From Teichococcus wenyumeiae (lineage in GTDB: Bacteria > Pseudomonadota > Alphaproteobacteria > Acetobacterales > Acetobacteraceae), in NCBI RefSeq assembly GCF_003696345.1, contig NZ_RFLX01000012.1, positions 62,001-126,000 on the forward strand: a DNA stretch of 64,000 nucleotides. Reading direction: 5' to 3'. Position 1 is the first letter of the stretch, and each line of letters opens with the position of its first letter. The translations under genes were made by a program, and so were the position numbers. Shown here one piece after another: positions 22,879 through 30,865 of the stretch. Under the pieces are notes generated by a model. It saw nothing but the letters and a program-made list of their open reading frames with translations, had not been told where the DNA came from and did no database searches.

Positions 22879-23853
22879 TCACCCCTTTCTCGGCCGGGCC
22901 CCGAGGATATGCGCGATGGCGTAGGAAAGGTCGGCACGGTTCAGGGTGTAGAGGTGGAACTCGTCCACGCCATTCGCCTGCAACAGCCGCACCTGCTCCG
23001 CCGCCACGGCGGCGGCGACCATCTTGCGGGTCTCGGCATCGTCTTCCAGCCCGTCGAAGAGCGTGCCCATCCAGTCCGGCACATTGGTGCCGCACATGGC
23101 CGAGAACTTCTTCACCTGCTTGAAATTGGAGACCGGCAGGATGCCGGGGACGATCGGCACGGTGATGCCGGCGGCCAGGGCGCGGTCCAGGAAGCGCAGG
23201 AAGACCTCAGTATCGAAGAAATACTGTGTGATGGCGCGGGTGGCGCCGGCATCGATCTTGCGCTTCAGGTTGTCGATGTCGTGCTGGGCGGAGGTCGCGG
23301 TCGGGTGCGTCTCCGGATAGGCGGCCACCGAGATCTCGAAATCCCCGATGCGCTTCAGCCCGGCCACCAGGTCGGCGGCATAGGCGTAGCCCTCAGGGTG
23401 CGGCGTATAGGTTTCCTCGCCCGTGGGCGCATCGCCACGCAGCGCCACGATATGGCGCACGCCGGCATCCCAGTAGCGGCGGGCGACCTCGTCCACCTCG
23501 TCCCGGCTGGCGCCGACGCAGGTCAGGTGGGCGGCGGGGGTCAGGGAGGTTTCCTTCACCAGCCGCGCGACGGTGGCGTGGGTCCGCTCCTGCGTCGTGC
23601 CCCCGGCACCATAGGTGACGGAAACGAAGCGCGGCGCCAGCGGCTCCAGCCGCCGGATGCAGGCCCAGAGCTGCTGTTCCAGCGCTTCCGTGCGCGGCGG
23701 AAAGAACTCGAAGGACAGGGCCGGCGCCGGCATGGCCATGCTTTGCGGCAGGCCGGCGACGCGGGGCCCGGTCAGCCAGCGCCGCAGCGTGTCCTGGCTT
23801 CCGGTGGTCTGCGCTTGGGAGGGCCCGGCGGGGGCGTCGACGACTTGGTTCAT
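22879..23853 (-). CDS. metF: methylenetetrahydrofolate reductase
   Basis: MetF is the FAD-dependent TIM-barrel enzyme that reduces 5,10-methylene-THF to 5-methyl-THF for methionine synthesis. Motifs include LSFEFFPPRTEALEQQ, FVSVTYGAGG, HIVALRGDAP, and AITQYFFD, and the C terminus matches the family (HLYTLNRADL). The core starts near residue 41. I prefer the ATG at 23853 because it overlaps the stop of a small upstream ORF (ATGA). Later (23739) and earlier (23865) ATGs exist. With this start the N terminus has about 40 residues before the core. Confidence 0.92.
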   Translation of the reverse strand: MNQVVDAPAGPSQAQTTGSQDTLRRWLTGPRVAGLPQSMAMPAPALSFEFFPPRTEALEQQLWACIRRLEPLAPRFVSVTYGAGGTTQERTHATVARLVKETSLTPAAHLTCVGASRDEVDEVARRYWDAGVRHIVALRGDAPTGEETYTPHPEGYAYAADLVAGLKRIGDFEISVAAYPETHPTATSAQHDIDNLKRKIDAGATRAITQYFFDTEVFLRFLDRALAAGITVPIVPGILPVSNFKQVKKFSAMCGTNVPDWMGTLFDGLEDDAETRKMVAAAVAAEQVRLLQANGVDEFHLYTLNRADLSYAIAHILGARPRKG

Positions 23854-23984
23854 GACGACACGCATCCTATCCGAAGCGGGCGCCCAGGTGAACGGCTCCT
23901 CTGGCCGGGCTTCCGGCGGTCCGGCCCTGCCAATGCCGAAAAGGTGACAAGCGGCAACTCGGCTTCCGGCAGAGCTTCTTCCAT
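23850..23984 (-). CDS. small upstream ORF coupled to metF (44 codons)
   Basis: A 44-codon ORF begins at ATG 23984, preceded by GGAGGGG with a 7-base gap, and its TGA (23852-23850) overlaps the metF ATG. The peptide starts MEEALPEAELPLVTFSALAG and ends Arg/Pro/Ser-rich. It has no Met run, so Met-codon attenuation is unlikely. I recognise no family. It could be a leader peptide whose translation feeds ribosomes to metF, or the degraded start of an older upstream gene. Sequence gives only the coupling and the ribosome site. Confidence 0.4.
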   Translation of the reverse strand: MEEALPEAELPLVTFSALAGPDRRKPGQRSRSPGRPLRIGCVSS

Positions 23985-23999
23985 AATGGTGCCCCTCCG

Positions 24000-24028
24000 C
24001 ATATACATACGTGCCCGTTCGTATATAA
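24000..24028 (-). promoter_or_regulatory. candidate promoter with TetR/AcrR-like operator upstream of metF unit
   Basis: An inverted repeat of 8-8-8 layout (TACATACG at 24004-24011, 8-base spacer, CGTATATA at 24020-24027; 7 of 8 positions match) has the same geometry as the AcrR operator TACATACA-N8-TGTATGTA. On the minus strand a possible -35 TTATAT (24028-24023) and -10 TATATG (24005-24000) with a 17-base spacer enclose it. It could instead, or also, control mlaA on the other strand, whose ATG is at 24126. No TetR gene is visible nearby. Confidence 0.45.
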
Positions 24029-24125
24029 GCTGCCGATGCAATGAGGCCGTGAAGCGCAACCTTCGCCGCTAGCGGCCAGTTAGATACCGCGCCCACGCCC
24101 CCCCCCTCCAGGATACGTTCCGCCG

Positions 24126-24914
24126 ATGTCCTCCCTCCGCCGCCCCTCCCTGCTGCTGCTCGGCCTGCTGGCCCTTTCGGCCTGCGCCACGCGCCCGCCG
24201 GCCAGTGAGCCGGAAGCCCTGGCCGAGTTCGAGCAGAACAACGACCCGTTCGAACCCTTCAACCGCGCCATGTACGCGGTTAATACCGGCATCGACGACG
24301 TGGTGCTGCGGCCGGCGGCCAAGGTCTATCAGTTCGCGGTGCCGCAGCCGGTCCGTACCGGCGTGCGCAACGTGCTGGGCAATCTCCGCACCCCCGTCAT
24401 CGCCGTGAACGATCTGCTGCAGGGCGAGCCGGACCGGCTGCTGGTGACGGTCGGGCGCTTCATGATCAACACCACCTTCGGCCTGGGCGGCATCTTCGAC
24501 GTGGCGGCGGCAACCGGCATGCCCGGCCACACCGAGGACTTCGGCCAGACCTTCGCCACCTGGGGCATCGGCGAGGGTCCCTTCCTGTTCCTGCCGATCC
24601 TGGGCCCCACCAATCCGCGTGACCTGGTGGGCTATGGCGCCGGCGTCGCCGCCGACCCGCTGACCTGGATCCTGCCCGATGGCGGCCCCACGGCCGAGGG
24701 CCTTGGCTATTCCCGGCTGGGCCTGACCGTCGTCGACACCCGCGAAGGGCTGCTGGAGACGGTGGACGCCATCAACGAGACCAGCCTGGACCCCTACGCC
24801 ACCTTCCGCAGCGGCTACCGGCAGAACCGCAACCAGCAGATCCGCAATGCCGGCGAGCTGCCGGCCACCGCCGGGCCGCTGGCGCAGCCCCGCACCGGAA
24901 CCACCGCGCCCTGA
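24126..24914 (+). CDS. mlaA: MlaA/VacJ family lipoprotein
   Basis: MlaA is the outer-membrane lipoprotein that takes mislocated phospholipids from the outer leaflet and passes them to MlaC. The 262-residue precursor has a signal peptide with lipobox LSAC and acyl cysteine at residue 20. The VacJ core includes NNDPFEPFNRAMYAVN, VRTGVRNVLGNL and GRFMINTTFGLGGIFDVA, and the SLDPYATFRSGYRQNR tail. The C terminus is Pro/Thr-rich. mlaC follows directly. The ABC part (mlaFED) is not in this window. Confidence 0.93.
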   Translation: MSSLRRPSLLLLGLLALSACATRPPASEPEALAEFEQNNDPFEPFNRAMYAVNTGIDDVVLRPAAKVYQFAVPQPVRTGVRNVLGNLRTPVIAVNDLLQGEPDRLLVTVGRFMINTTFGLGGIFDVAAATGMPGHTEDFGQTFATWGIGEGPFLFLPILGPTNPRDLVGYGAGVAADPLTWILPDGGPTAEGLGYSRLGLTVVDTREGLLETVDAINETSLDPYATFRSGYRQNRNQQIRNAGELPATAGPLAQPRTGTTAP

Positions 24915-24967
24915 CGGCGTTGATTACGACACCACGACTGACACACGCAGAACGAGATATCCGCCGT

Positions 24968-25594
24968 ATGAACCGCCGCATCTTGCTTGCCAGCATGCTC
25001 GCCACGCCGTTTGCGCTGACCGCCATCCGGCCGGCCCATGCTGAGATCGACATCAACCGTGCCGCCCAGTTCATCCAGTCCACCGGCCAGGAGCTGGTGG
25101 CGGCCATCAATGCCCGGCAGCCGGTGGCGGCACGCCGGCAGCGCGTGGCCAGCATCCTGCGGCAGGCGGTGGATATCGACGGTGTCGGCCGCTTCATCCT
25201 GGGCCGCTGGTGGCGCGTCGCCTCCCCGGCGGAGCAGCAGGAATACATGAGGCTCTTCGAGGAAACGCTGATCCGCAACCTCTCCGCCCGCTTCGGCGAG
25301 TATGAGGGCGTGCGCTTCAGCCTGGGCCGCAGCCAGCAGCGCACCGAGGACGACGTGCTGGTGAGCACCATCATCGAGCGTCCCGGCCAAGCCGCCTTCA
25401 ACCTGGACTGGCGCGTCGGCGAGGTGAACGGCCAGCCGCGCGTGGTGGACGTGATCGCCGAGGGCACCTCGCTGCGCCTGACGCAGCGCAGCGAGTATTC
25501 CGCCGTGATCAGCCGCAACGGCAGCCAGGTCTCGGCGCTGTTGGCCGCGATGCGCCAGCAGATCGCCGCGCTGGCGGCCCGCGAAGGGCGCTAA
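24968..25594 (+). CDS. mlaC: MlaC/Ttg2D family phospholipid-binding protein
   Basis: This periplasmic carrier of the Ttg2/MlaC family (HpnM is a close relative) ferries lipids between MlaA and the inner-membrane ABC complex. The 208-residue precursor has an Arg-rich start, a hydrophobic core and a probable AHA-E cleavage. The mature part shows the family features VDIDGVGRFILGRWWRVASP, EEQQEYMRLF-type helix and the late segment RVVDVIAEGTSL. I chose the ATG at 24968 over a TTG at 24920, because the signal peptide begins there. Probably co-transcribed with mlaA. Confidence 0.88.
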   Translation: MNRRILLASMLATPFALTAIRPAHAEIDINRAAQFIQSTGQELVAAINARQPVAARRQRVASILRQAVDIDGVGRFILGRWWRVASPAEQQEYMRLFEETLIRNLSARFGEYEGVRFSLGRSQQRTEDDVLVSTIIERPGQAAFNLDWRVGEVNGQPRVVDVIAEGTSLRLTQRSEYSAVISRNGSQVSALLAAMRQQIAALAAREGR

Positions 25595-25615
25595 GCCCTT
25601 CCTCTTCTGAGCCGG

Positions 25616-25634
25616 CCGGGGCGCTCAGCCCCGG
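25616..25634. terminator. possible bidirectional terminator between convergent genes
   Basis: CCGGGGC (25616-25622) and GCCCCGG (25628-25634) form a 7-bp stem with a 5-base loop between the mlaC stop and the convergent methyltransferase. It covers the methyltransferase stop codon. There is no clear T run, so function is uncertain. Confidence 0.35.
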
Positions 25635-26572
25635 CGGCGCAGGATGGCGTGCATCATGTGCCCATCCATGCTGGGGAAGACCTGACGGGAAGCGCAGGCC
25701 TCGGGGTCCACCCCCGCCAGCAGGGCTTCCATCTCCCGCGGCGTGGTCCAGCGCGGCTTGCGCTCCAGATAGGCATCCATCCAGGCCGCTTCCGGCACCG
25801 GCGCGCCGGCGGCGCAGAGCAGCAGCCGGCCGCCGGGCTTCAGCACCTCGAAGGCGGCGGCCACCAGCTCGGCAGTGGCCGACGGGGTCCAGAAGAGCGG
25901 CGGGCGGGGGATGCAGATCAGGTCGAAGCGACCGCTGCGGCAGGAGCGCCGCGAGAAGCCGCGCAGGGAACAGCGCAGCACCTGCAAGGGCAGGCTTGGC
26001 GGCACGCCTTGCCGCAGCACCTGGCGTTGCTCGAGGTCCTCTTCCAGCACCACCCAACGGCCCATGCGCTGCAGCTGCGTGACCTCGGCGGCTTCCCGCA
26101 GATGGCCGGCACCCAGCGTCAGGATGCTGGCGCCGGGCACATCGGCCACCACGGCATCCACCATCCGGCTCAGCAGGGCGTTGCGGTTGCGCAGCGCATT
26201 GGCCCAGGGCAGCGTGCTGGTGATCGCGAAGAGGTCACGCCCCGCCCGCGAGGTATCCGCCAGCAGCGGCGCCGCGGCCGGGTGCCCCAGGAACATGTCC
26301 AGCCGGACAGCGGAAGGCCGCGCGGCATGGAAGACCGTCGGGTCTTCCAGCATCAGGCGGCGCATGGTCGGATGGCTGCGCAGCAGGTGCCGCACCCGCA
26401 TCCAATCCTGCGTGTTCTGGCGCAATGTCCCGCACAGGCGGATCAATGCTCCCAAGGCCACCGGCGCCCACCCCGGTTCCCAGGCCAATTCGACCAGCCG
26501 GTCGAGCTCCTGGTTCAGCTCGGCCTCTTCCCAGTACCTTGGGCTGTAGAATGACGTGCTGTTGTCATGCAT
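25625..26572 (-). CDS. class I SAM-dependent methyltransferase-like protein
   Basis: The 315-residue protein has a helical N-terminal half and a Rossmann-type half with a motif I variant ILTLGAGHLREAAEV (about 148-162), an acidic VVLEEDLEQRQVL that fits the ribose-binding acidic residue, FDLICIPRPPLFW and a post-motif LKPGGRLLLCAAG. This pattern supports a SAM methyltransferase; the substrate is unknown. The start at ATG 26572 follows AAAGGGG by 6 bases and is preferred over two in-frame starts upstream. It is a single gene, divergent from the ABC importer. Confidence 0.72.
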   Translation of the reverse strand: MHDNSTSFYSPRYWEEAELNQELDRLVELAWEPGWAPVALGALIRLCGTLRQNTQDWMRVRHLLRSHPTMRRLMLEDPTVFHAARPSAVRLDMFLGHPAAAPLLADTSRAGRDLFAITSTLPWANALRNRNALLSRMVDAVVADVPGASILTLGAGHLREAAEVTQLQRMGRWVVLEEDLEQRQVLRQGVPPSLPLQVLRCSLRGFSRRSCRSGRFDLICIPRPPLFWTPSATAELVAAAFEVLKPGGRLLLCAAGAPVPEAAWMDAYLERKPRWTTPREMEALLAGVDPEACASRQVFPSMDGHMMHAILRRRG

Positions 26573-26714
26573 GAGCAGCCCCTTTCTCGCTCCTTCAGCC
26601 ATAGCTGCTCTGCCGCCAGCCGCATTACCCAAATTGGTCATGCGGTCGCAAAAATGTGACCCTCACGCGCCATTGATGTGCTGAAGGGCACGCAACCGTT
26701 TCGCTAAAGCTCCA

Positions 26715-26733
26715 ATGCCTGAACTTTAGGCAT
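26715..26733. promoter_or_regulatory. 19-bp palindrome upstream of the ABC importer
   Basis: ATGCCTGAA (26715-26723), one central base, and TTTAGGCAT (26725-26733) match at 8 of 9 paired positions. It lies in the 250-base divergent gap between the methyltransferase and the ABC importer genes, about 110 bases before the importer start. It looks like a dimeric regulator site; the regulator is unknown. Confidence 0.45.
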
Positions 26734-26822
26734 GTGTTGCCACCTGACAGACGCCATCGGGGATCATCCGAGTGGTGCGGCGCTTGCATGGCTCCCGCTG
26801 AGTGGAACAGCGAGGCAGGCCA

Positions 26823-27806
26823 TTGCAGGCGGATGTGGAGCTGATCAGGGTCACCAAGCGCTACGGGGGCGGCGCGGTGGCGGTGGACGATATCTCACTC
26901 GCCATCCCGGCCGGCAGCTACTGCTGCCTGCTCGGCCCCTCGGGCTGCGGCAAGACCACGACCTTGCGGATGATCGCGGGGCATGAGGAGGTCAGCGACG
27001 GCGACGTGCTGATCGGCAGCCGCAACGTCACGAACCTGGAGCCGGCCGTGCGCGGCACGGCCATGATGTTCCAGAGCTACGCACTGTTTCCCCATCTCTC
27101 GGCACTGGAGAATGTGGCCTTCGGGCTGCGCATGCGCGGCGTGGCCAGGGCGGAGCGGCTGCGGCGGGCGCAGGAATTCCTCGACCTGGTGCAGCTTTCC
27201 GCCATGGCGGGGCGGCTGCCCAGCCAGCTTTCCGGCGGCCAGCAGCAGCGCGTGGCGCTGGCCCGGGCGCTGATCACCCACCCCAAGGTGCTGCTGCTGG
27301 ACGAGCCGCTTTCCGCCCTCGATCCCTTCCTGCGCACCCAGATGCGGGAGGAGCTGAAGCGCCTCCAGCGGGAACTGGGCATCACCTTTATCCACGTCAC
27401 TCATGGGCAGGACGAGGCGATGGCCCTGTCGGACATCGCGGTGGTGATGAATGGCGGCCGCATCGCCCAGGCGGCCCACCCGCGCGAGGTCTTCGAGAAG
27501 CCGGCCAGCGCCTTCGTCGCCCGCTTCATCGGCGGCCACAACGTGCTGCGGCTGCCGGAAGGGCGCTTCGCCATCCGCACCGACCGCTGCCGGCTGGGGG
27601 GCGATCGCCTCGCCGGGCATGTCACTGCCATCGAATATCAGGGCGCCGCCGTGCGCGTGGTGCTGGCCGCCCAGGACGGCCAGACCGCCGAGGCCATGCT
27701 GCCCGATGCCCTGTTCCACGCCGCGCCGGTCAGCCCCGGCGCGGCGGTGACCCTGGGATGGGATGCCGCCGATGCGCACCCCCTGCCCCAGGCTGACGCT
27801 GCCTGA
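26823..27806 (+). CDS. ABC transporter ATP-binding protein, spermidine/putrescine (PotA) type
   Basis: This ATPase drives the importer encoded by the next three genes. The 327-residue product has Walker A LLGPSGCGKTTTLRMIAG (about 39-56), the Q-loop MMFQSYALFPHL, signature LSGGQQQRVALARAL, Walker B VLLLDEPLSALD and the H-loop THGQDEAM. A C-terminal TOBE domain follows (from about residue 240). The start is uncertain: TTG 26823 has AGGCAGG just upstream; GTG 26802 and GTG 26835 are alternatives. The substrate class is inferred from the operon: polyamine or a similar small cation or organic compound. Confidence 0.88.
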   Translation: MQADVELIRVTKRYGGGAVAVDDISLAIPAGSYCCLLGPSGCGKTTTLRMIAGHEEVSDGDVLIGSRNVTNLEPAVRGTAMMFQSYALFPHLSALENVAFGLRMRGVARAERLRRAQEFLDLVQLSAMAGRLPSQLSGGQQQRVALARALITHPKVLLLDEPLSALDPFLRTQMREELKRLQRELGITFIHVTHGQDEAMALSDIAVVMNGGRIAQAAHPREVFEKPASAFVARFIGGHNVLRLPEGRFAIRTDRCRLGGDRLAGHVTAIEYQGAAVRVVLAAQDGQTAEAMLPDALFHAAPVSPGAAVTLGWDAADAHPLPQADAA

Positions 27807-27828
27807 CGACAACAGAAGGACTGAGGAT

Positions 27829-29097
27829 ATGAGCAAGACCACCCTCACCCGTCGCGGCTTGCTGGCGCTGGGCGGCGCGGCACTGGGCAGCGGGGCCGTC
27901 ACCGGCTTCCCTACCATCTGGGCGCAGAACATCAAGGACGTGACGCTGCGCCAGATCGGCACCGGCGTTTCCGGCCTCAACCCGATCGCCGAGCAGGTGA
28001 AGAAGGACCTGGGCTTCACGCTGCAGCTGACGGTGACGGATACCGATGCCGTGGCGCAGCGCGCCGCCACCCAGGCGCGCAGCTTCGACATCGCCGACAT
28101 CGAATACTTCAGCATCAAGAAGGTCTATCCGACCGGTGCGATGCAGCCGATCGACACCCAGCGCATCAAGCTGATGGACAAGGTCGTGCCGATCTTCACC
28201 ACCGGCAAGCTGACGCCGGAGAGCCAGATGGGCCAGGGCACTTCGCCCTTCTCGGTCGGCTTCGTGGAGAGCAAGGACGCCAAGGGTTTCGCCGGCAAGC
28301 GCACCGAGCTGATGACGCTGATGCCCACCGTCTACAACGCCGATACGCTCGGCATCCGTCCCGATCTGGTGGGCCGGCCCATCACCCACTGGAAGGACCT
28401 GATGGACCCGGCCTTCAAAGGCAAGGCCAGCATCCTGAACATCCCCGGCATCGGCATCATGGATGCCGCCATGGTGGCCGAGAGCGCCGGCGCCATCCAA
28501 TACGGCGACAAGGGCAACATGACGCGGGAGGAGATCGACAAGACCATTGCCTTCCTGATCGAGGCCAAGCGCGCCGGGCAGTTCCGCGCCTTCTGGAAGA
28601 GCTTCGACGAGAGCGTGAACCTGATGGCCTCGGGCGAGGTGGTCATCCAGTCCATGTGGTCGCCGGCCGTGGCGGCGGTGCGCTCCCGCGGGGTGCAATG
28701 CGTCTATCAGCCGCTGGCTGAGGGCTACCGCGCCTGGGGCTCCGGCCTTGGCCTGATGCGGCACCTGACCGGGCTGCAGCTCGACGCCGCCTATGAATAC
28801 ATGAACTGGTACCTCTCCGGCTGGTGCGGCGCCTTCCTGAACCGCCAGGGTTATTATTCGGCGGTGCTGGAGACGGCCAAGGCCAGCATGTCCGAGAACG
28901 AGTGGGGCTACTGGATGGAAGGCAAGCCCGCCACCGCCGAGATCCTTTCCCCCGACGGCAAGCCCATGGAGAAGGCCGGCGCGGTGCGTGACGGCGGCTC
29001 CTTCCAGGAACGCATGGGCAAGGTCGTCTGCTGGAACTCGGTGATGAACGAGGACCGCTACCTCGTCACGAGGTGGAACGAGTTCATCGCGGCGTAA
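27829..29097 (+). CDS. extracellular solute-binding protein of polyamine-type ABC importer (Tat signal)
   Basis: This is the periplasmic binding protein of the importer, 422 residues. The N terminus has a twin-arginine motif TRRGLLALGG followed by an Ala/Gly-rich hydrophobic stretch, so export by Tat is likely. The mature part resembles PotD/PotF-type family 1 binding proteins, with IEYFSIKKVYP, DLMDPAFKGKASILN and a Trp/Tyr-rich C-terminal lobe (YEYMNWYLSGW). GGACTGAGGAT precedes the ATG. The ligand cannot be fixed from sequence. It lies 22 bases after the ATPase gene. Confidence 0.85.
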   Translation: MSKTTLTRRGLLALGGAALGSGAVTGFPTIWAQNIKDVTLRQIGTGVSGLNPIAEQVKKDLGFTLQLTVTDTDAVAQRAATQARSFDIADIEYFSIKKVYPTGAMQPIDTQRIKLMDKVVPIFTTGKLTPESQMGQGTSPFSVGFVESKDAKGFAGKRTELMTLMPTVYNADTLGIRPDLVGRPITHWKDLMDPAFKGKASILNIPGIGIMDAAMVAESAGAIQYGDKGNMTREEIDKTIAFLIEAKRAGQFRAFWKSFDESVNLMASGEVVIQSMWSPAVAAVRSRGVQCVYQPLAEGYRAWGSGLGLMRHLTGLQLDAAYEYMNWYLSGWCGAFLNRQGYYSAVLETAKASMSENEWGYWMEGKPATAEILSPDGKPMEKAGAVRDGGSFQERMGKVVCWNSVMNEDRYLVTRWNEFIAA

Positions 29098-29107
29098 GGA
29101 CAGCAGG

Positions 29108-29959
29108 ATGCGCCGCTCTGCCCTCTTCTCCTGGCTGCAGGCGGCGCCCCTGGCGCTGGTGCTGGCCATCTTCCTGGTCGTGCCGATGGCGATGATCGTG
29201 GTCGTCAGCTTCTTCGACTACAGCGCCTTCAGCCTGATCCCGGATTTCGTCTTCACCAATTACCGCGAGGCCTTCGGCTCCGCCGTCACCTGGCGCACCT
29301 TCGGCAAGACGCTGTGGTATGCCGGGCTGGTCTGGGCCATCACCTTCGCCCTGGGCTTCTGGCTGGCCTACTACCTTGCCTTCATCGTGCGGGGCGAGAT
29401 GACGCGCATGGTGCTCTTCGTGCTCTGCACCGTGCCCTTCTGGACCTCCAACCTGATCCGCATGATCGCCTGGGTGCCCTTCCTGGGCCGCAACGGGCTG
29501 ATGAACCAGGCGCTGATCGGCGCCGGGCTGATCGACCAGCCGCTGGAGTTCCTGCTCTTCTCCGACTTCGCGGTCGTGCTGGCCTTCGTGCATCTCTACA
29601 CGCTCTTCATGGTGGTGCCGATCTTCAACACCATGATGCGCATCGACCGCCGGCTGCTGGAGGCGGCGCGCGATGCCGGCGCCAGCTTCTGGCAGACGCT
29701 CTGGGTGGTGATCCTGCCGCTCTGTAAGCCGGGCATCGGCATCGGCAGCATCTTCGTGGTGGTGCTGGTGCTGGGCGACTTCGCCACCGTGCGGCTGATG
29801 AGCGGCGGCCAGAGCGCCTCGGTCGGGCTGATGATCTCCAACCAGATCGGGCTGATGCAATACCCGGCCGCCGCCGCCAATGCGGTGGGCCTGCTGGTGA
29901 TGGTGCTGCTGCTGATGGCCGCCATCCTCCGCGCCATCGATATCCGCAAGGAGCTGTGA
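29108..29959 (+). CDS. ABC transporter permease, PotB-like
   Basis: This inner-membrane permease has 283 residues and about six hydrophobic segments, the first right after the Arg-rich start. The cytoplasmic EAA loop is visible as LEAARDAGASFWQTLWVVILPLCKPG in the second half (given in pieces: EAARDAGAS, then LPLCKPG), which contacts the ATPase. Order and size match PotB. It starts 10 bases after the binding-protein gene and its stop overlaps the possible GTG start of the next permease. Confidence 0.88.
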   Translation: MRRSALFSWLQAAPLALVLAIFLVVPMAMIVVVSFFDYSAFSLIPDFVFTNYREAFGSAVTWRTFGKTLWYAGLVWAITFALGFWLAYYLAFIVRGEMTRMVLFVLCTVPFWTSNLIRMIAWVPFLGRNGLMNQALIGAGLIDQPLEFLLFSDFAVVLAFVHLYTLFMVVPIFNTMMRIDRRLLEAARDAGASFWQTLWVVILPLCKPGIGIGSIFVVVLVLGDFATVRLMSGGQSASVGLMISNQIGLMQYPAAAANAVGLLVMVLLLMAAILRAIDIRKEL

Positions 29960-29967
29960 CGCCAGCC

Positions 29968-30774
29968 ATGCCCGGACGTACCGCCCGCATCCTGCTGACC
30001 CTGCTCTTCGCCGTCTTTCTCGCCTTCCTTTATGGCCCGACGCTGACCATCACCATCCTCTCCTTCCAGGGGCCGGATGGCGGGCTGACCTTCCCGATGA
30101 ACGGCGCCTCCCTGCACTGGTTCGGGCGCCTCTTCGCCACCCAGGCGGTGGGTGACCTCGGCGCGGCGCTGCGGCGCTCCCTGGCCCTGGCGGCCATGGT
30201 CACGGTCTGCACCGTGCTGGTCTCGCTGGCCGCCGGCATGGCCTTCCGCCGCCGCTTCCCCGGCGGCACCGCCCTCTTCTATCTGACGCTGGCCAGCCTG
30301 ATCGTGCCCTCCATCCTGGTCAGCCTCGGCGTCGGGCTGCTCTTCACGCTGATGGAATGGGAACCCACCTGGTATTCCTCCGCCTTCGGGGCGCAGCTCA
30401 CCTGGACGCTGCCCTTCGGCCTGCTGATCATCTTCGCCCTGTTCAACCGCTTCGACCGCGCCTGGGAGGAAGCGGCGCGCGACCTGGGCGCCACGCCCTG
30501 GCAGAGCTTCCTGCATGTCGTGCTGCCCATCATCGCGCCCGGCGTGGTGGGCATCGCCCTCTTCGGCTTCACCCTCTCCTTCGATGAATTCGCCCGCACG
30601 CTGCTGACCGCCGGCACCGGCAATACCCTGCCGCTGGAAATCCTGGGCATGACCACCACTGTCACCACCCCGGTGCTCTATGCCCTGGGCACCGCCTCGA
30701 CGGCCCTCTCTTTTCTCGTGATCGGCCTCGCTATCCTGGGTGTAAGAGGCTTGCGAAGACCGCGCGAAAGGTGA
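29968..30774 (+). CDS. ABC transporter permease, PotC-like
   Basis: The second permease of the importer has 268 residues and about six membrane segments. The EAA loop is EEAARDLGATPWQSF, followed by LPIIAPGVVG. This pairs with the PotB-like protein. Two starts are possible: GTG 29956, overlapping the previous stop, and ATG 29968. I prefer the ATG because the product then begins with the short basic stretch before the first helix. It closes the four-gene operon. Confidence 0.87.
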   Translation: MPGRTARILLTLLFAVFLAFLYGPTLTITILSFQGPDGGLTFPMNGASLHWFGRLFATQAVGDLGAALRRSLALAAMVTVCTVLVSLAAGMAFRRRFPGGTALFYLTLASLIVPSILVSLGVGLLFTLMEWEPTWYSSAFGAQLTWTLPFGLLIIFALFNRFDRAWEEAARDLGATPWQSFLHVVLPIIAPGVVGIALFGFTLSFDEFARTLLTAGTGNTLPLEILGMTTTVTTPVLYALGTASTALSFLVIGLAILGVRGLRRPRER

Positions 30775-30865
30775 AACTTCCTTCCCGTTTCCAACCTGGA
30801 GAAGATAAGCCTGGAATCGTTGAAGGCAGGCGTGCCGAAAAGAGGCGGGTGAAGGGTTGGACGAT

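Noticed and set aside
20225-22924. An 899-codon plus-strand frame opposite the helicase and pentapeptide genes.
   Set aside because: It is a shadow of two well-supported genes on the other strand.
22859-23095. N-terminal extension of the pentapeptide protein into metF.
   Set aside because: The extra part is antisense-like in composition, overlaps the metF 3' end and would hide the signal peptide.
24069-24530. A 153-codon minus-strand frame overlapping the start of mlaA.
   Set aside because: mlaA has a lipobox and family motifs in the same stretch; the minus frame has none.
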